NCBI GenBank assembly: GCA_026027325.1
Contig: JAMSLZ010000003.1
Span: 620,001 to 684,000, forward strand
Length of the DNA stretch: 64,000 nucleotides
From: Actinomucor elegans
Lineage: Eukaryota; Mucoromycota; Mucoromycetes; Mucorales; Mucoraceae
Direction of reading: 5' to 3'
Positions 50,300 to 58,803 of this stretch are shown in pieces. The translations under genes and the position numbers were made by a program. Below the pieces are notes generated by a model. It saw nothing but the letters and a program-made list of their open reading frames with translations. It had not been told where the DNA came from and made no database searches. Within the stretch, counting starts at the first letter, position 1. Every line of letters starts with the position of its first letter.

Positions 50300-50470
50300 A
50301 GAATCAAACAAACTTGTATTGATTCGGCAAGTGCGTCAGTTCCACCAAATAGTACATTCATGCGGCTGAGTTTTGATTAACACGCTCAGGTATACCTCCT
50401 TTTACGCACCAATTCAGGGTCTTTTCTTGCATCGTGGCTTTTCTTGGTTCTTGTTTCATAACTTGCCTAC

Positions 50471-53400
50471 TTATTCTATCTTTCTTTTCTTGTTTGAACG
50501 TCTATTCAGTATTCTCTCTTCTCTACTCGTAGTGGCTGCAATATTTGCTCTTTTGTTTTTCGACATCTCGATCGCTACATTTGACATCTCATTCCCATTG
50601 CATTTAGGAATCTTGGAAGTTCCAACTTTTTTGCGTCTGTTAGGTTCAGAGTTTTGAATTGACTGTTCGACTCTAGTTTGCTCTAAACGTCGTAATTCTC
50701 TTTGCTTATTCCAGTACCGTTGAATGATAGTTGGATCGGTGAAATCACTTGCTTTTTGCCAAGTATTTTCTTTCTCAGAATAACCTTTCCACTTAATCAA
50801 GTATTCTCGATGACCTTCTTCACCTCGATGATCACGGATACCTTCGACTTCGTAGTATTCTTCTTCGATACTAGACTCATCCAGGGTAACGACTTTCAAT
50901 TCTGACGGTACATAGTTTCGGGATAATAATTCATTCTGTTCATCCTTTAGTTCATACGATCCACCAGTATTTCTTCGAACAACAGTGTAAGGTCCCTCAT
51001 AAATCGGAGCTAACTTACTAGATCGATTCTGTAATCTGATCATGACATGCGTTCCAACTGGAATGTCGACAAGAACACTCTTTTGATTGAACTTTTTGTT
51101 GTATTCCTCATTTATCTTCTGAGTTCTTTCGAGGATGGCTGGGAATACGATCTTATCCATGTAATCTACGCGTTCTTCCAACTCTCGCATGGTCATAGAC
51201 TCGATGGGTAGTTTGAACTTCTTCTCGTTACCGTAGTCATCAGGTAAGTTGACTCTACGTGCAAACATCAAGGAGAAGGGAGAACTCATAGTTTTTGCTT
51301 TAATGTGTCGGTTCATGCAGAGCTGTATGATAGGAAGATAATACGCCCAACTATGACTGTCTGACTTCATCATTTTTCTTAACGTGTTAGTTGCGGTACG
51401 AACTGCATTTTCCGCTGCTCCATTTGCTCGAGGATGATATGGCGTAGTATATCTTCTATCAATTCCTAGGTTCTTCGAAATACTGTTCATCACAGCATTC
51501 TTGAACTCTAGACCATTATCAGACTGGCAAATACGTGGAACACCAAAATCACCATAGACTCTGACCAACTCTTTTGCAACAGTATCGGATTGTTTGTTCT
51601 TCAGAGGTCTGAGAATAACGAATTTCGAACAAATATCTGTTATAACCAACATGTAAACATATCCTTCTTCAGTTACGTCAAAAGGTCCAGCCAAGTCGAT
51701 AGCAATATGATCAAATGGTCGGTTGGCTACAACATTAGATAATGGGTGATAACCTCTCTTACTGATGTTGTGCTTTTGACATTCAACACACGAACTAACA
51801 ATGTCTTTTGCTTCTGCGTAGATATTCGCCCAATGGAGACCTTGTGAATGTAAATCTCGCACAATTGCTTGCGATCCAAAGTGTCCAAATGCATGCGCTT
51901 CTTTCAACAGAGCATCTCTCTCTTCTTCAGGAGGAGTCATATAGTCAGTCAGCTCATCTTTTCTTTCAACTAGTTTAGTCGCGAGTACGTTAATCGTTTT
52001 ATCTCGGCTAAATCGCTTTTTTCTAATGATGGCTTTCTTTTTAGGACTTCGTCTGATGATTTTGCTCGTAACACTATCCTCCACCAGTTTGTTTTCATCT
52101 TCTAAAGGTGAATACAAACGGCTCAGAATATCAGGCAATTTGTTCAATATACCGGGGATGTGCACTACATCAAAATCAAAATCCAGAAGAGTCTCGATCC
52201 ATCCAATTAACATGGGATTTGCGATCTTTTGCGTATGTAAGTATACTAGTGCCTTGTGATCTGTAAATACAGTGAACTTTTTGCCCCATATATACTTGCG
52301 AAACTTCAGTAATGCTAACACGACTGCATACAATTCTCTTTTAGTAGTGCTCCAACGGCGTTGTGAAGGTGACAAGGAGCTCGATACAAATCCTATGTAA
52401 AGATCTTGGCCGGCCTCATTCTTTTGAAACAACACTGCCGCGACACCATAAAGTGATGCGTCTGTAGCTACGTAAAACTGTTTTGACAAATCCGGATAAT
52501 GCAGCATCATCTTCGACTGCAAAATCTCTTTGATAGTTTCAAAGCTCTTAGTGTGACGATCGGTCCACAGCTCTTCCACATTCTCTGCATTCACTAAACT
52601 GGTGAGTGGTTCTGCTACTCTGGAAATCATCGGAACGAATTCTCTCAGGTAATTGACCAAACCCATAAATTGCTGGATGTGTTTCTTATTTTTATTTGGA
52701 AGTGGCCACTTTGAAACATTGGTAAGTTTTGATTGATCCACACGAACTCCTGAAGCGTCCACTACAAATCCCAACATACGAACTGAATGTTGAAACCATG
52801 AACACTTGGATTCTTTCAGGATTAAATTTGCGGAATTTAATCTGTCAATCACAAACTTTACATCTTTTGCATGCTGTTCGATACTTTCACTGGCAACAAT
52901 ACAGTCATCCACGAAGTTCTGAACGCAATCAATACCTTCAAACAAGGTTGCCATGACCTTTTGAAATTGCGAGGTTAGCATTTTCACTCCAAAGCACGCT
53001 TTTTGAAAGGAAAAGCCATTGCCATTATAAGTAAACGATAGCTTGTGTACATCCTCGGGTGCCACTTTGAATCGATGATATGCATTCGACAAATCCAAAG
53101 TTGTAAACACTTTTTTACCGGCCAAGTTATCAAAGATATCCTTAACCAAAGGTACGGGAAAATTGAATGTTGGAGGTAGAATTTGATTCAACGATCTCAC
53201 ATCTAAACACGCTCTATGGCTCACAATCTCACCATCTTTGTTACGTTTAGGAACAAGCAGTAATGGGCTGTTGAATGACGTGTTTACTCGGGATCGAATG
53301 ATTGTGCCTGTTTCCAACCATTCTTTTATTTGCTTATCGAGAACTGGTCTTAATGCATAAGGGATGGGGTATTGACGTCTATACGCCGTTGCACCCTCTT

Positions 53401-54814
53401 TCGTAGGTAATCGAACAATGGATTCAGGCAAAGGACATGAAGATGTTATAGGTATGCTCTGATTAATCTCTAGTGATTCTTTAATTATACTCATGAACTC
53501 TGCTCTTTGCTCAGGCGTACCAGCAGGCGAATTGTCAGGTTCATGTTTTCTTTCACGTTCAATGTTCAAGTTTTCAAAAATAGCTTCATCACTCAAGGCA
53601 GCGTCAGAATGTGCATGATCGTCTTTGATGCGAAAAGCCACTCCAGTTAATCCGATATTCATTTTGGGAAGAATATCTGTGCCAAGAAGAATGTCAAACT
53701 CGAATCCGTCGTTAAAGTTCATTACTTCAAATGAGTGTTTGAACTTAATGCCATTTGCATACTTTATTTCCAAAGGATCGGTGATACCAATTCTCTTTGC
53801 AGTATTTTGATGAGACAAGAAATTATAAGAACCAGGTAATTTATGTACTTTATTTATACGAAGTTTATTCTTCAAAGAAGACAAACTAACAAAGCTACAA
53901 CTACTTCCTGTATCTACGCGTCCCAGGAGACGTTCAGACTCTACAATCAATGGTGTACATAAATTAAATGCGTCATTAGCCTTTAATTTGTCACTCTTCT
54001 TGTTCTCATTCAGGTACTTACATTGATAGCTCTGATTCTCAATCTCGGAGTCGGCCATCTCCAAGTCCTCTTGAACTTGCTGCTCAATTGACTTCTCACT
54101 CGAGGAAGCCGCAGGCATCACAGCCAAGACAGTACTGCTACTACTGCTTTCAGCAGCACCACAACGATGACCAGGACGCCATGGAGACACACCACAAGTC
54201 CAACACTCTTTACCATTCGCCTTCTTCACAGAAGGAGGGCGTTCAGCTCTTCTCTTAGCGAGAAAACAATCCTTGGTGTCATGGGTCGCATTGTTACCAT
54301 GATGGATGCACGAAAAGGGTTTCGCCACCTTACTCGCCTTTTGCACCCGACGAGCTGCATTCTTGTGATGATGGTAATAGGGGGCCTTTTCTTTGCGTCG
54401 CTCAACAACAGGCGCACCAGGAAGAAGAGAAACAGCCTCATTATACGACGTATGGTCGTCACCAAGAATATCACGACCAATCTGTGCGATTTGATCGACA
54501 GTGTATTCAGCATTCTCACCAGAAGATCCAGCCTTCACTGAATTCATTGCAACTCTGATCAGCGTCTGAACAGGTTTGGTCAGCGAGGCCAAAAAACGAT
54601 CAGCTACTCTAGGACACTCTCTAGGTAGGCCTGCATCAAACATTGCTGTTTGAAAACGCTTAGCATAGTCGCCCACCGACTCATTGTTTTCCATTACCAT
54701 GGTAAACACAAGGTCAGTATATCTTCTCAACACAAGGGAAGAACCGTGCTGCTTCTTAAACTCTCTACGAGCATCTGCCCATAGGGTACAACCTCTACTC
54801 AGCTCATCTTTCAC
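50471..54814 (-). CDS. Chromovirus gag C-terminus and Pol (protease, RT, RNase H, integrase, chromodomain)
   Basis: An open frame of 1447 codons. It begins within gag (KDELSRGCTLWADARREF), runs through Cys/His knuckle-like segments (CIHHGNNATHDTKDC and CWTCGVSPWRPGHRC), then the aspartic protease (LGRVDTGSSCSFVS), reverse transcriptase (LDVRSLNQILPP, FTTLDLSNAYH, FVDDC as the catalytic box), RNase H (YVATDASLYGVAAVLF, TKRELYAVVLALLKFR), integrase (HxnHCxxC zinc region ending CVECQKHN, then DLAGPF, SDNGLEF, HPRANGAAENA) and a C-terminal chromodomain (YEVEGIRDHRG, YLIKWKGYSEKENTW). No internal stop. The catalytic box is FVDD rather than the common YxDD. The first codon of the frame is not an ATG and does not represent a true start. 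Confidence 0.93.
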   Translation of the reverse strand: MKDELSRGCTLWADARREFKKQHGSSLVLRRYTDLVFTMVMENNESVGDYAKRFQTAMFDAGLPRECPRVADRFLASLTKPVQTLIRVAMNSVKAGSSGENAEYTVDQIAQIGRDILGDDHTSYNEAVSLLPGAPVVERRKEKAPYYHHHKNAARRVQKASKVAKPFSCIHHGNNATHDTKDCFLAKRRAERPPSVKKANGKECWTCGVSPWRPGHRCGAAESSSSSTVLAVMPAASSSEKSIEQQVQEDLEMADSEIENQSYQCKYLNENKKSDKLKANDAFNLCTPLIVESERLLGRVDTGSSCSFVSLSSLKNKLRINKVHKLPGSYNFLSHQNTAKRIGITDPLEIKYANGIKFKHSFEVMNFNDGFEFDILLGTDILPKMNIGLTGVAFRIKDDHAHSDAALSDEAIFENLNIERERKHEPDNSPAGTPEQRAEFMSIIKESLEINQSIPITSSCPLPESIVRLPTKEGATAYRRQYPIPYALRPVLDKQIKEWLETGTIIRSRVNTSFNSPLLLVPKRNKDGEIVSHRACLDVRSLNQILPPTFNFPVPLVKDIFDNLAGKKVFTTLDLSNAYHRFKVAPEDVHKLSFTYNGNGFSFQKACFGVKMLTSQFQKVMATLFEGIDCVQNFVDDCIVASESIEQHAKDVKFVIDRLNSANLILKESKCSWFQHSVRMLGFVVDASGVRVDQSKLTNVSKWPLPNKNKKHIQQFMGLVNYLREFVPMISRVAEPLTSLVNAENVEELWTDRHTKSFETIKEILQSKMMLHYPDLSKQFYVATDASLYGVAAVLFQKNEAGQDLYIGFVSSSLSPSQRRWSTTKRELYAVVLALLKFRKYIWGKKFTVFTDHKALVYLHTQKIANPMLIGWIETLLDFDFDVVHIPGILNKLPDILSRLYSPLEDENKLVEDSVTSKIIRRSPKKKAIIRKKRFSRDKTINVLATKLVERKDELTDYMTPPEEERDALLKEAHAFGHFGSQAIVRDLHSQGLHWANIYAEAKDIVSSCVECQKHNISKRGYHPLSNVVANRPFDHIAIDLAGPFDVTEEGYVYMLVITDICSKFVILRPLKNKQSDTVAKELVRVYGDFGVPRICQSDNGLEFKNAVMNSISKNLGIDRRYTTPYHPRANGAAENAVRTATNTLRKMMKSDSHSWAYYLPIIQLCMNRHIKAKTMSSPFSLMFARRVNLPDDYGNEKKFKLPIESMTMRELEERVDYMDKIVFPAILERTQKINEEYNKKFNQKSVLVDIPVGTHVMIRLQNRSSKLAPIYEGPYTVVRRNTGGSYELKDEQNELLSRNYVPSELKVVTLDESSIEEEYYEVEGIRDHRGEEGHREYLIKWKGYSEKENTWQKASDFTDPTIIQRYWNKQRELRRLEQTRVEQSIQNSEPNRRKKVGTSKIPKCNGNEMSNVAIEMSKNKRANIAATTSREERILNRRSNKKRKIE

Positions 54815-54914
54815 CCAGATGCTTTATCGCCATGGGGAAGGCAAAGGGGTAAGAAGTTCTTCCACACCTCATCAATGGACATGGAAGAAGACTCAACTAC
54901 ATCCTCAAATTCTC

Positions 54915-55397
54915 TCAAAAATGCTCAACAGACTCGAAGGCTTCGTAACCTGGAAAAGGTTTGACAGCCGAGGTCAAGAGTTGGAACTTGGGCAAGTCGC
55001 GACGATTCAATGTCAAACCAGTAGGTGGCTTAACACGATCAACCTCACCGATCAATGAACTGCACTCTTGGATCTCACGGAGCATCCTCTTGGAGCGTTC
55101 AAGGGCCAACAAGGCTTCATCAGCCGCTACGTCATCTCTGACTACACGAGCACGACTAAACGCTTGAAGGTATCGGGTAATATCTGCACGGAGCCCGGCG
55201 ATATTTGTGTCAATCAGTTGTGGGTCAGTCATGTCAGCAACAGCATGCTCAGCCGACTCAGACAACAAAGAACTAGCACCAGGAGACTTGATAAACTCAT
55301 CAAGGTTGCTTGACAAGGTCGATTCATCAAACATGGGGGTGTCAGGGTTAACACCACAGTTGGCAGAAGAAGAACCAGAAACGTTGTTGGAAGCCAT
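54915..55397 (-). CDS. Chromovirus gag, N-terminal part, broken by frameshift
   Basis: It starts at ATG 55397, 45 bases after the 5' LTR: MASNNVSGSSSANCGVNPD, then LRADITRYLQAFSRAR, ALLALERSKRMLREIQ and a conserved-looking KPFPGYEAFESVEHF just before TGA. The protein sense continues one frame back (LREFEDVVESSSMSIDEVW) and then shifts back once more near 54815-54825 into the long pol frame. Both breaks lie at short homopolymers (TTTTT, GGG), consistent with single-base losses or sequencing errors. One of them could be a programmed shift. Confidence 0.8.
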   Translation of the reverse strand: MASNNVSGSSSANCGVNPDTPMFDESTLSSNLDEFIKSPGASSLLSESAEHAVADMTDPQLIDTNIAGLRADITRYLQAFSRARVVRDDVAADEALLALERSKRMLREIQECSSLIGEVDRVKPPTGLTLNRRDLPKFQLLTSAVKPFPGYEAFESVEHF

Positions 55398-55441
55398 ATC
55401 GATAAAAGTAAGGAAATAGGACAGTAATTAAAAGTAAAAAA

Positions 55442-55947
55442 TGTTGTAAAGGTGGTAGATAAAGATTTTGGAAGATAGAAATACTTTTAAAACTGTGGAT
55501 AGTTTTTTATTAGAGATCAAGAATTGATTAACTGGTCAAAAGGTGATAAAACGCATCTCTTATATACTTTTTCTCGGTCGGTACTTGATTCTAAATTCAT
55601 ATTACGATTTGCCAGGAACAAGGTTGGACTGCGTATAAAGAAGACCAGGGATAATAACCAAATGAGCGGACCAAGATTAGCGGCGAGGAGTGTCGGGATC
55701 AATATATCCAAAGGTAATAGTATTGAATGTAATATTTGGTGTGAGAGATAGTATTTATCAATTAGCGTCTACTTGCTCAGAGTGATATATAAATAAAGAT
55801 ATTTTAACATAATCAAATACAGTCATTTACATTCTGGTTCTTGGTAATAATGCTTTATACACTTCTGCAGCTATATATAAGGATATCTATACGATTTTCT
55901 ATCTGTACAGTATTCTCTTATTAATATAATTATGAGCGTTTACAACA
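55442..55947 (-). repeat. 5' LTR of the chromovirus
   Basis: 506 bp, the same as 49782-50287 by eye. Transcription of the element would start here, on the minus strand. Confidence 0.95.
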
Positions 55948-56402
55948 GAAAACATGTTTTGTAAAGAAAAACTTAAAATCTTATTTAATTTTAACATTCT
56001 ATCTGATGAATAAAATTGTCTGTATATTTGATGAAAAGTACTTTTTGATATATAATCATCCATATCTTCAATTGATATATTCTCTACTATAAAATATAAT
56101 ATCAATAAGCCTTTTTCTATATTATTATATGGTCCTCTATAATCTCTATCTCCAAATAATATAACTAGGAAGAAATAAACAGGTATTATTCCTAACTTTT
56201 CTAATAAAATCTTTTTAATTTCTTTGATCTTTTTAATAGATATAATCTTTTTAGTGTGATATTTTTTTTGTTCAATCTCTGGCCAACCATAATTTAAAAA
56301 TTTCCAATAATCATTTGTTAGAATCTGATACTCCATTAATAAAGTATCCTTAACATTATTAATATTATCCATTTGTTCTTTTTTATATTGAGATAAATTC
56401 AA

Positions 56403-56783
56403 TTTTTTATAACTTAAAATAAAATTAATAATAATATATATACATTATTATGTTTTAGAAAACATTTTTTATTTTGAAAAGTTTGAAGTAATTCTAAAAT
56501 TTATTAATTTTATATTTTGCTTAGTCAGCAAAATTGTAAAATCAATTATTTTTTTGAACTTTTTATTAATAGACAGATTTATAAATATTTTGTGTTACAC
56601 AAAATATAATAAATCCTAATTGTTTTAAAGAAATAGAAAATATAAAAAGTTCACAAATTGTGAACATTTTTAATTTTCATGGAATGACAAACAAATTGAT
56701 AATTTGAAAAGAATTGTAGTGTTAAGCTGATTTTATAATTCAGAATTTTATAGCAACAGAAACATTTCTCTATGGTTATAGTA
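56403..56783. other. Element B region upstream of its transposase
   Basis: AT-rich with no gene. It includes a small palindrome AAAAGTTCACAAATTGTGAAC near 56645-56665 and ends TATAGTA next to repeat B2. It should contain the transposase promoter. Confidence 0.5.
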
Positions 56784-57015
56784 GACGGATATCTACAATT
56801 AATATATCTTTTAAATCTATTGTATATGTCCTATTTTTTTTTAATATATCCATATATTTTATAATTTATAACTTTTTTTCATGAATTAAAATTATTATTA
56901 AGTATAATAAACATTATCAAGAAGGCAACTGTTCCATTTTGCATGAAAAAGCAATATTATATTTATGCTTTCTCCTAATATACGTACCAAATTTATATGA
57001 AACAAGATGTCCGTC
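56784..57015 (+). repeat. Direct terminal repeat B2 of element B
   Basis: 232 bp, same orientation and sequence as B1 (48506-48737). Confidence 0.92.
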
Positions 57016-57322
57016 TTAATGGAAAAAAATTTGAAATTTTAAGCAAGAAAATATTATTTTGGATTAAAAACATTAAGAATATTGAAGATATTTTATATAG
57101 TGGTCCATTTTATGATTTTTGTGATAATAATACAAATGTACATGCAAATTTAGTTATAAAAACAACATTGAAAAGTACAGAAGAAATTAGAAAAACATAT
57201 TTCAAATCATGGTTTCTCAGAAAAGGTTATATTAGTATTAAAGAAATATGGGATTTTAAATAAAGTTGTATTTAATATTGTAATATTTTTTTCAACATTG
57301 ATATTTATTCCGAAAATATTAC

Positions 57323-58496
57323 TTATTTACTGTTCCAATAAGCATTAATACATTCAAAAGTATTAAATTTAGTATAATGTATCCAAGAATTTTCACTATT
57401 ATCGTAATTTTTCCATTTTATGAGATAAAAACTATCTTCAACTACTAATCCTTTATGATCTAAAATAATATCAATCTCATAAATATTTTCATCATCATTT
57501 ACAACTATCTCTAAATCCATATTATTATTAAATCATTTATAACATTTGATAATTGTAATCCTAAAAATTGATGTTGTAACAATTTCATTTTATCTAAATT
57601 ATTTATTCTATCATTTAATTTTGGAGGTGCACTATAGCTATCTATATTACTAGTTAAATTATTTTTATATTCGAAATCAAAGTTATCATTCATCCAATTT
57701 GATTGAAAACTGTAATGTTCTATATTATTTAATTGTTTGTCTTTCTGAAAATATAAAAAATATTATCAAATTGTTTGTCATTTGAAAATAATAAAAATTA
57801 AAAAGTTGCCATTCATGTCAACATTTTTTAATAATTTATATTTTCTTCTTAAAACAATTTAGAACACTTTTTAAAAAGTGTTTTATATTTTTATTATTTT
57901 CTATTTAAAACAATTAATGTTTGGTTACACAATTATAAATCACATGATTTATAATGTTACATAAACATGTCCATTTTACATATCTTTTAATATTTAGAAG
58001 TACAGATGCAATTTTTAATTGTATATTATATATATTTATATTAGATGTTAAAAATGATTTTTTATTATTTAATCTCTGAAATATGAATCCAATATCAGAA
58101 AAAACTTTCTCCATTTTTGATCTAAAACTACCAAATTGATCATTATAATTTAATTCAACATCATCTAAATTTATATTTTTATCTTTTCTAATAAGATATA
58201 CAAAGTTAAAATCATTTAATTCTGAATTATTTATTATTGGCTCCACATATAAACTATATCCTCTATAGTTTCCATCACCAAACAATGTAACTAAAAAGAA
58301 ATAAACTGGTATAATTCCCAACTTCTCAAATAAAACCTTTTTAATTTCCTTGATTTTATTAATAGGAATTGGCCTTTTTGTATGATATTTTTTTTTGATT
58401 AATAATTGGCAAACCATAATTTAAAAATTTCCAATATTCATTTGTTAAAGTTTGATATTCTCTTAGTAAATTATATTTAATATTAATAGTTTCCAT
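57323..58496 (-). pseudogene. Decayed transposase of element A (DDE_Tnp_4 plus chromodomain)
   Basis: Homologous to the element B transposase. It starts at ATG 58496 (METINIKYNLLREYQ, NEYWKFLNYGLP). A frameshift lies in an A run near 58390-58400. It continues GIIPVYFFLVTLFGDGNYRG and then jumps directly to YSLYVEPIIN, an internal deletion that removes the first two catalytic regions. FRSKMEKVFSDIGFIFQRL keeps the Glu region. A stretch of about 225 bp at 57738-57965 interrupts the frame and could be an intron (GTAAAATGG..TTTTCAG) or an insertion. The C-terminal chromodomain is intact (YEIDIILDHKG, FYLIKWKNYDNSENSWI). Confidence 0.8.
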
Positions 58497-58572
58497 TTTT
58501 ATTAGTTAGAAAATTCAATTTTTGTATATTAGAGAAAAAAATTAGTAATAATCTGTTATTATTATTATAGTA

Positions 58573-58803
58573 GACGGATATATACAGACATTACATCATT
58601 TTTATCTTTTCTATATATATTTAAACTTTTTAATATATCCATAGTTTTTATATCTTTATAACCTTTTTATAAATTAAAATGATTATTCTGTATAATAAAC
58701 ATTATCAAGAAGGCAACTGTTCCATTATGCATGAAAAAACAACATTATATTTATGTTTTCTACTAATATATATATTAAATTCATATAAAAAAAGATATCC
58801 CTC
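58573..58803 (+). repeat. Direct terminal repeat A2 of element A
   Basis: 231 bp, same orientation as A1 and nearly identical. Preceded inward by TATAGTA, as B2 is. Confidence 0.9.

Larger units (their letters stand above)
49782..55947 (-). mobile_element. Ty3/gypsy chromovirus (LTR retrotransposon)
   Basis: 6166 bp on the minus strand. LTRs of 506 bp at both ends start TG and end CA and are identical by eye, so insertion is recent. Target duplication GAAAA at 49777-49781 and 55948-55952. It holds gag (55397-54915) and a long gag-pol frame (54814-50471). A purine-rich stretch GGTGGAGGATAA lies directly before the 3' LTR. After the 5' LTR the sequence TTTTTTACTTTTAATTAC shows no TGG-type tRNA primer site. 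Two single-base frame breaks lie in gag. Confidence 0.95.
48759..56402 (-). pseudogene. Element B transposase (DDE_Tnp_4 plus chromodomain), split by the chromovirus
   Basis: Pieces on the minus strand: 56402-55948 and 49776-48759. Together they are 1473 bases, 490 residues plus stop, with no other defect. The N-terminal helical region reads TNDYWKFLNYGWPEIE, GIIPVYFFLVILFGDRDYRG and STFHQIYRQF. The DDE_Tnp_4 core follows: IHLDGHDKRG (first Asp), YYSYKLKKNGFRTQVAID, DCIALDGGYSLYV (second Asp), YPIRKDKNIN and FRSKMEKTFSDLGCIFKRL (Glu). After a linker the last about 55 residues form a chromodomain: YEIETILDHKG, YYLVKWQNYSDEDNSWI, FDCINIYWNSK. A chromodomain on a Harbinger-like transposase could direct insertion to marked chromatin; that is inference. 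Confidence 0.88.
48506..57015. mobile_element. Element B: chromodomain-DDE transposon with direct terminal repeats
   Basis: It begins GACGGATATCT and ends AGATGTCCGTC (11-bp imperfect inverted pair), with 3-bp duplication TTA at 48503-48505 and 57016-57018. Both ends are the same 232-bp unit in direct orientation (48506-48737, 56784-57015), identical by eye. Without the chromovirus it is about 2339 bp and encodes one 490-residue transposase on the minus strand. Insertion into element A's small ORF is exact and frame-restoring. It was probably active until the retrotransposon inserted. Confidence 0.88.
48448..57263 (+). pseudogene. Small plus-strand ORF of element A, split by element B
   Basis: Pieces 48448-48505 and 57019-57263. 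With one TTA they form 303 bases, 100 residues plus stop, in frame. It starts MTYHYYAVVLTLDPEKKD and later has CDNNTNVHANLVIKTTLKS and RKGYISIKEIWDF. The order (a hydrophobic strand ending LTLDP, then VHANLVI, then GYISIKEI) faintly resembles the first motifs of HUH replication initiators, but the expected second His is Asn and no YxxK follows. No firm family. Confidence 0.5.
48049..58803. mobile_element. Element A: chromodomain-DDE transposon with direct terminal repeats (defective)
   Basis: It begins GACGGATATAT and ends GATATCCCTC, an imperfect inverted pair, and is flanked by the 3-bp duplication TTG (48046-48048, 58804-58806). Its ends are two direct copies of a 231-232-bp unit (48049-48280, 58573-58803). 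Inside are a decayed minus-strand transposase (57323-58496) and a plus-strand small ORF split by element B. Without element B it is about 2.2 kb. It cannot be autonomous because the transposase has lost its first two catalytic regions. Confidence 0.85.

Noticed and set aside
48049..58803. Elements A and B as ordinary LTR retrotransposons
   Set aside because: No reverse transcriptase, no TG..CA ends, 3-bp rather than 4-6-bp duplications, and the encoded enzyme is a DDE_Tnp_4 transposase.
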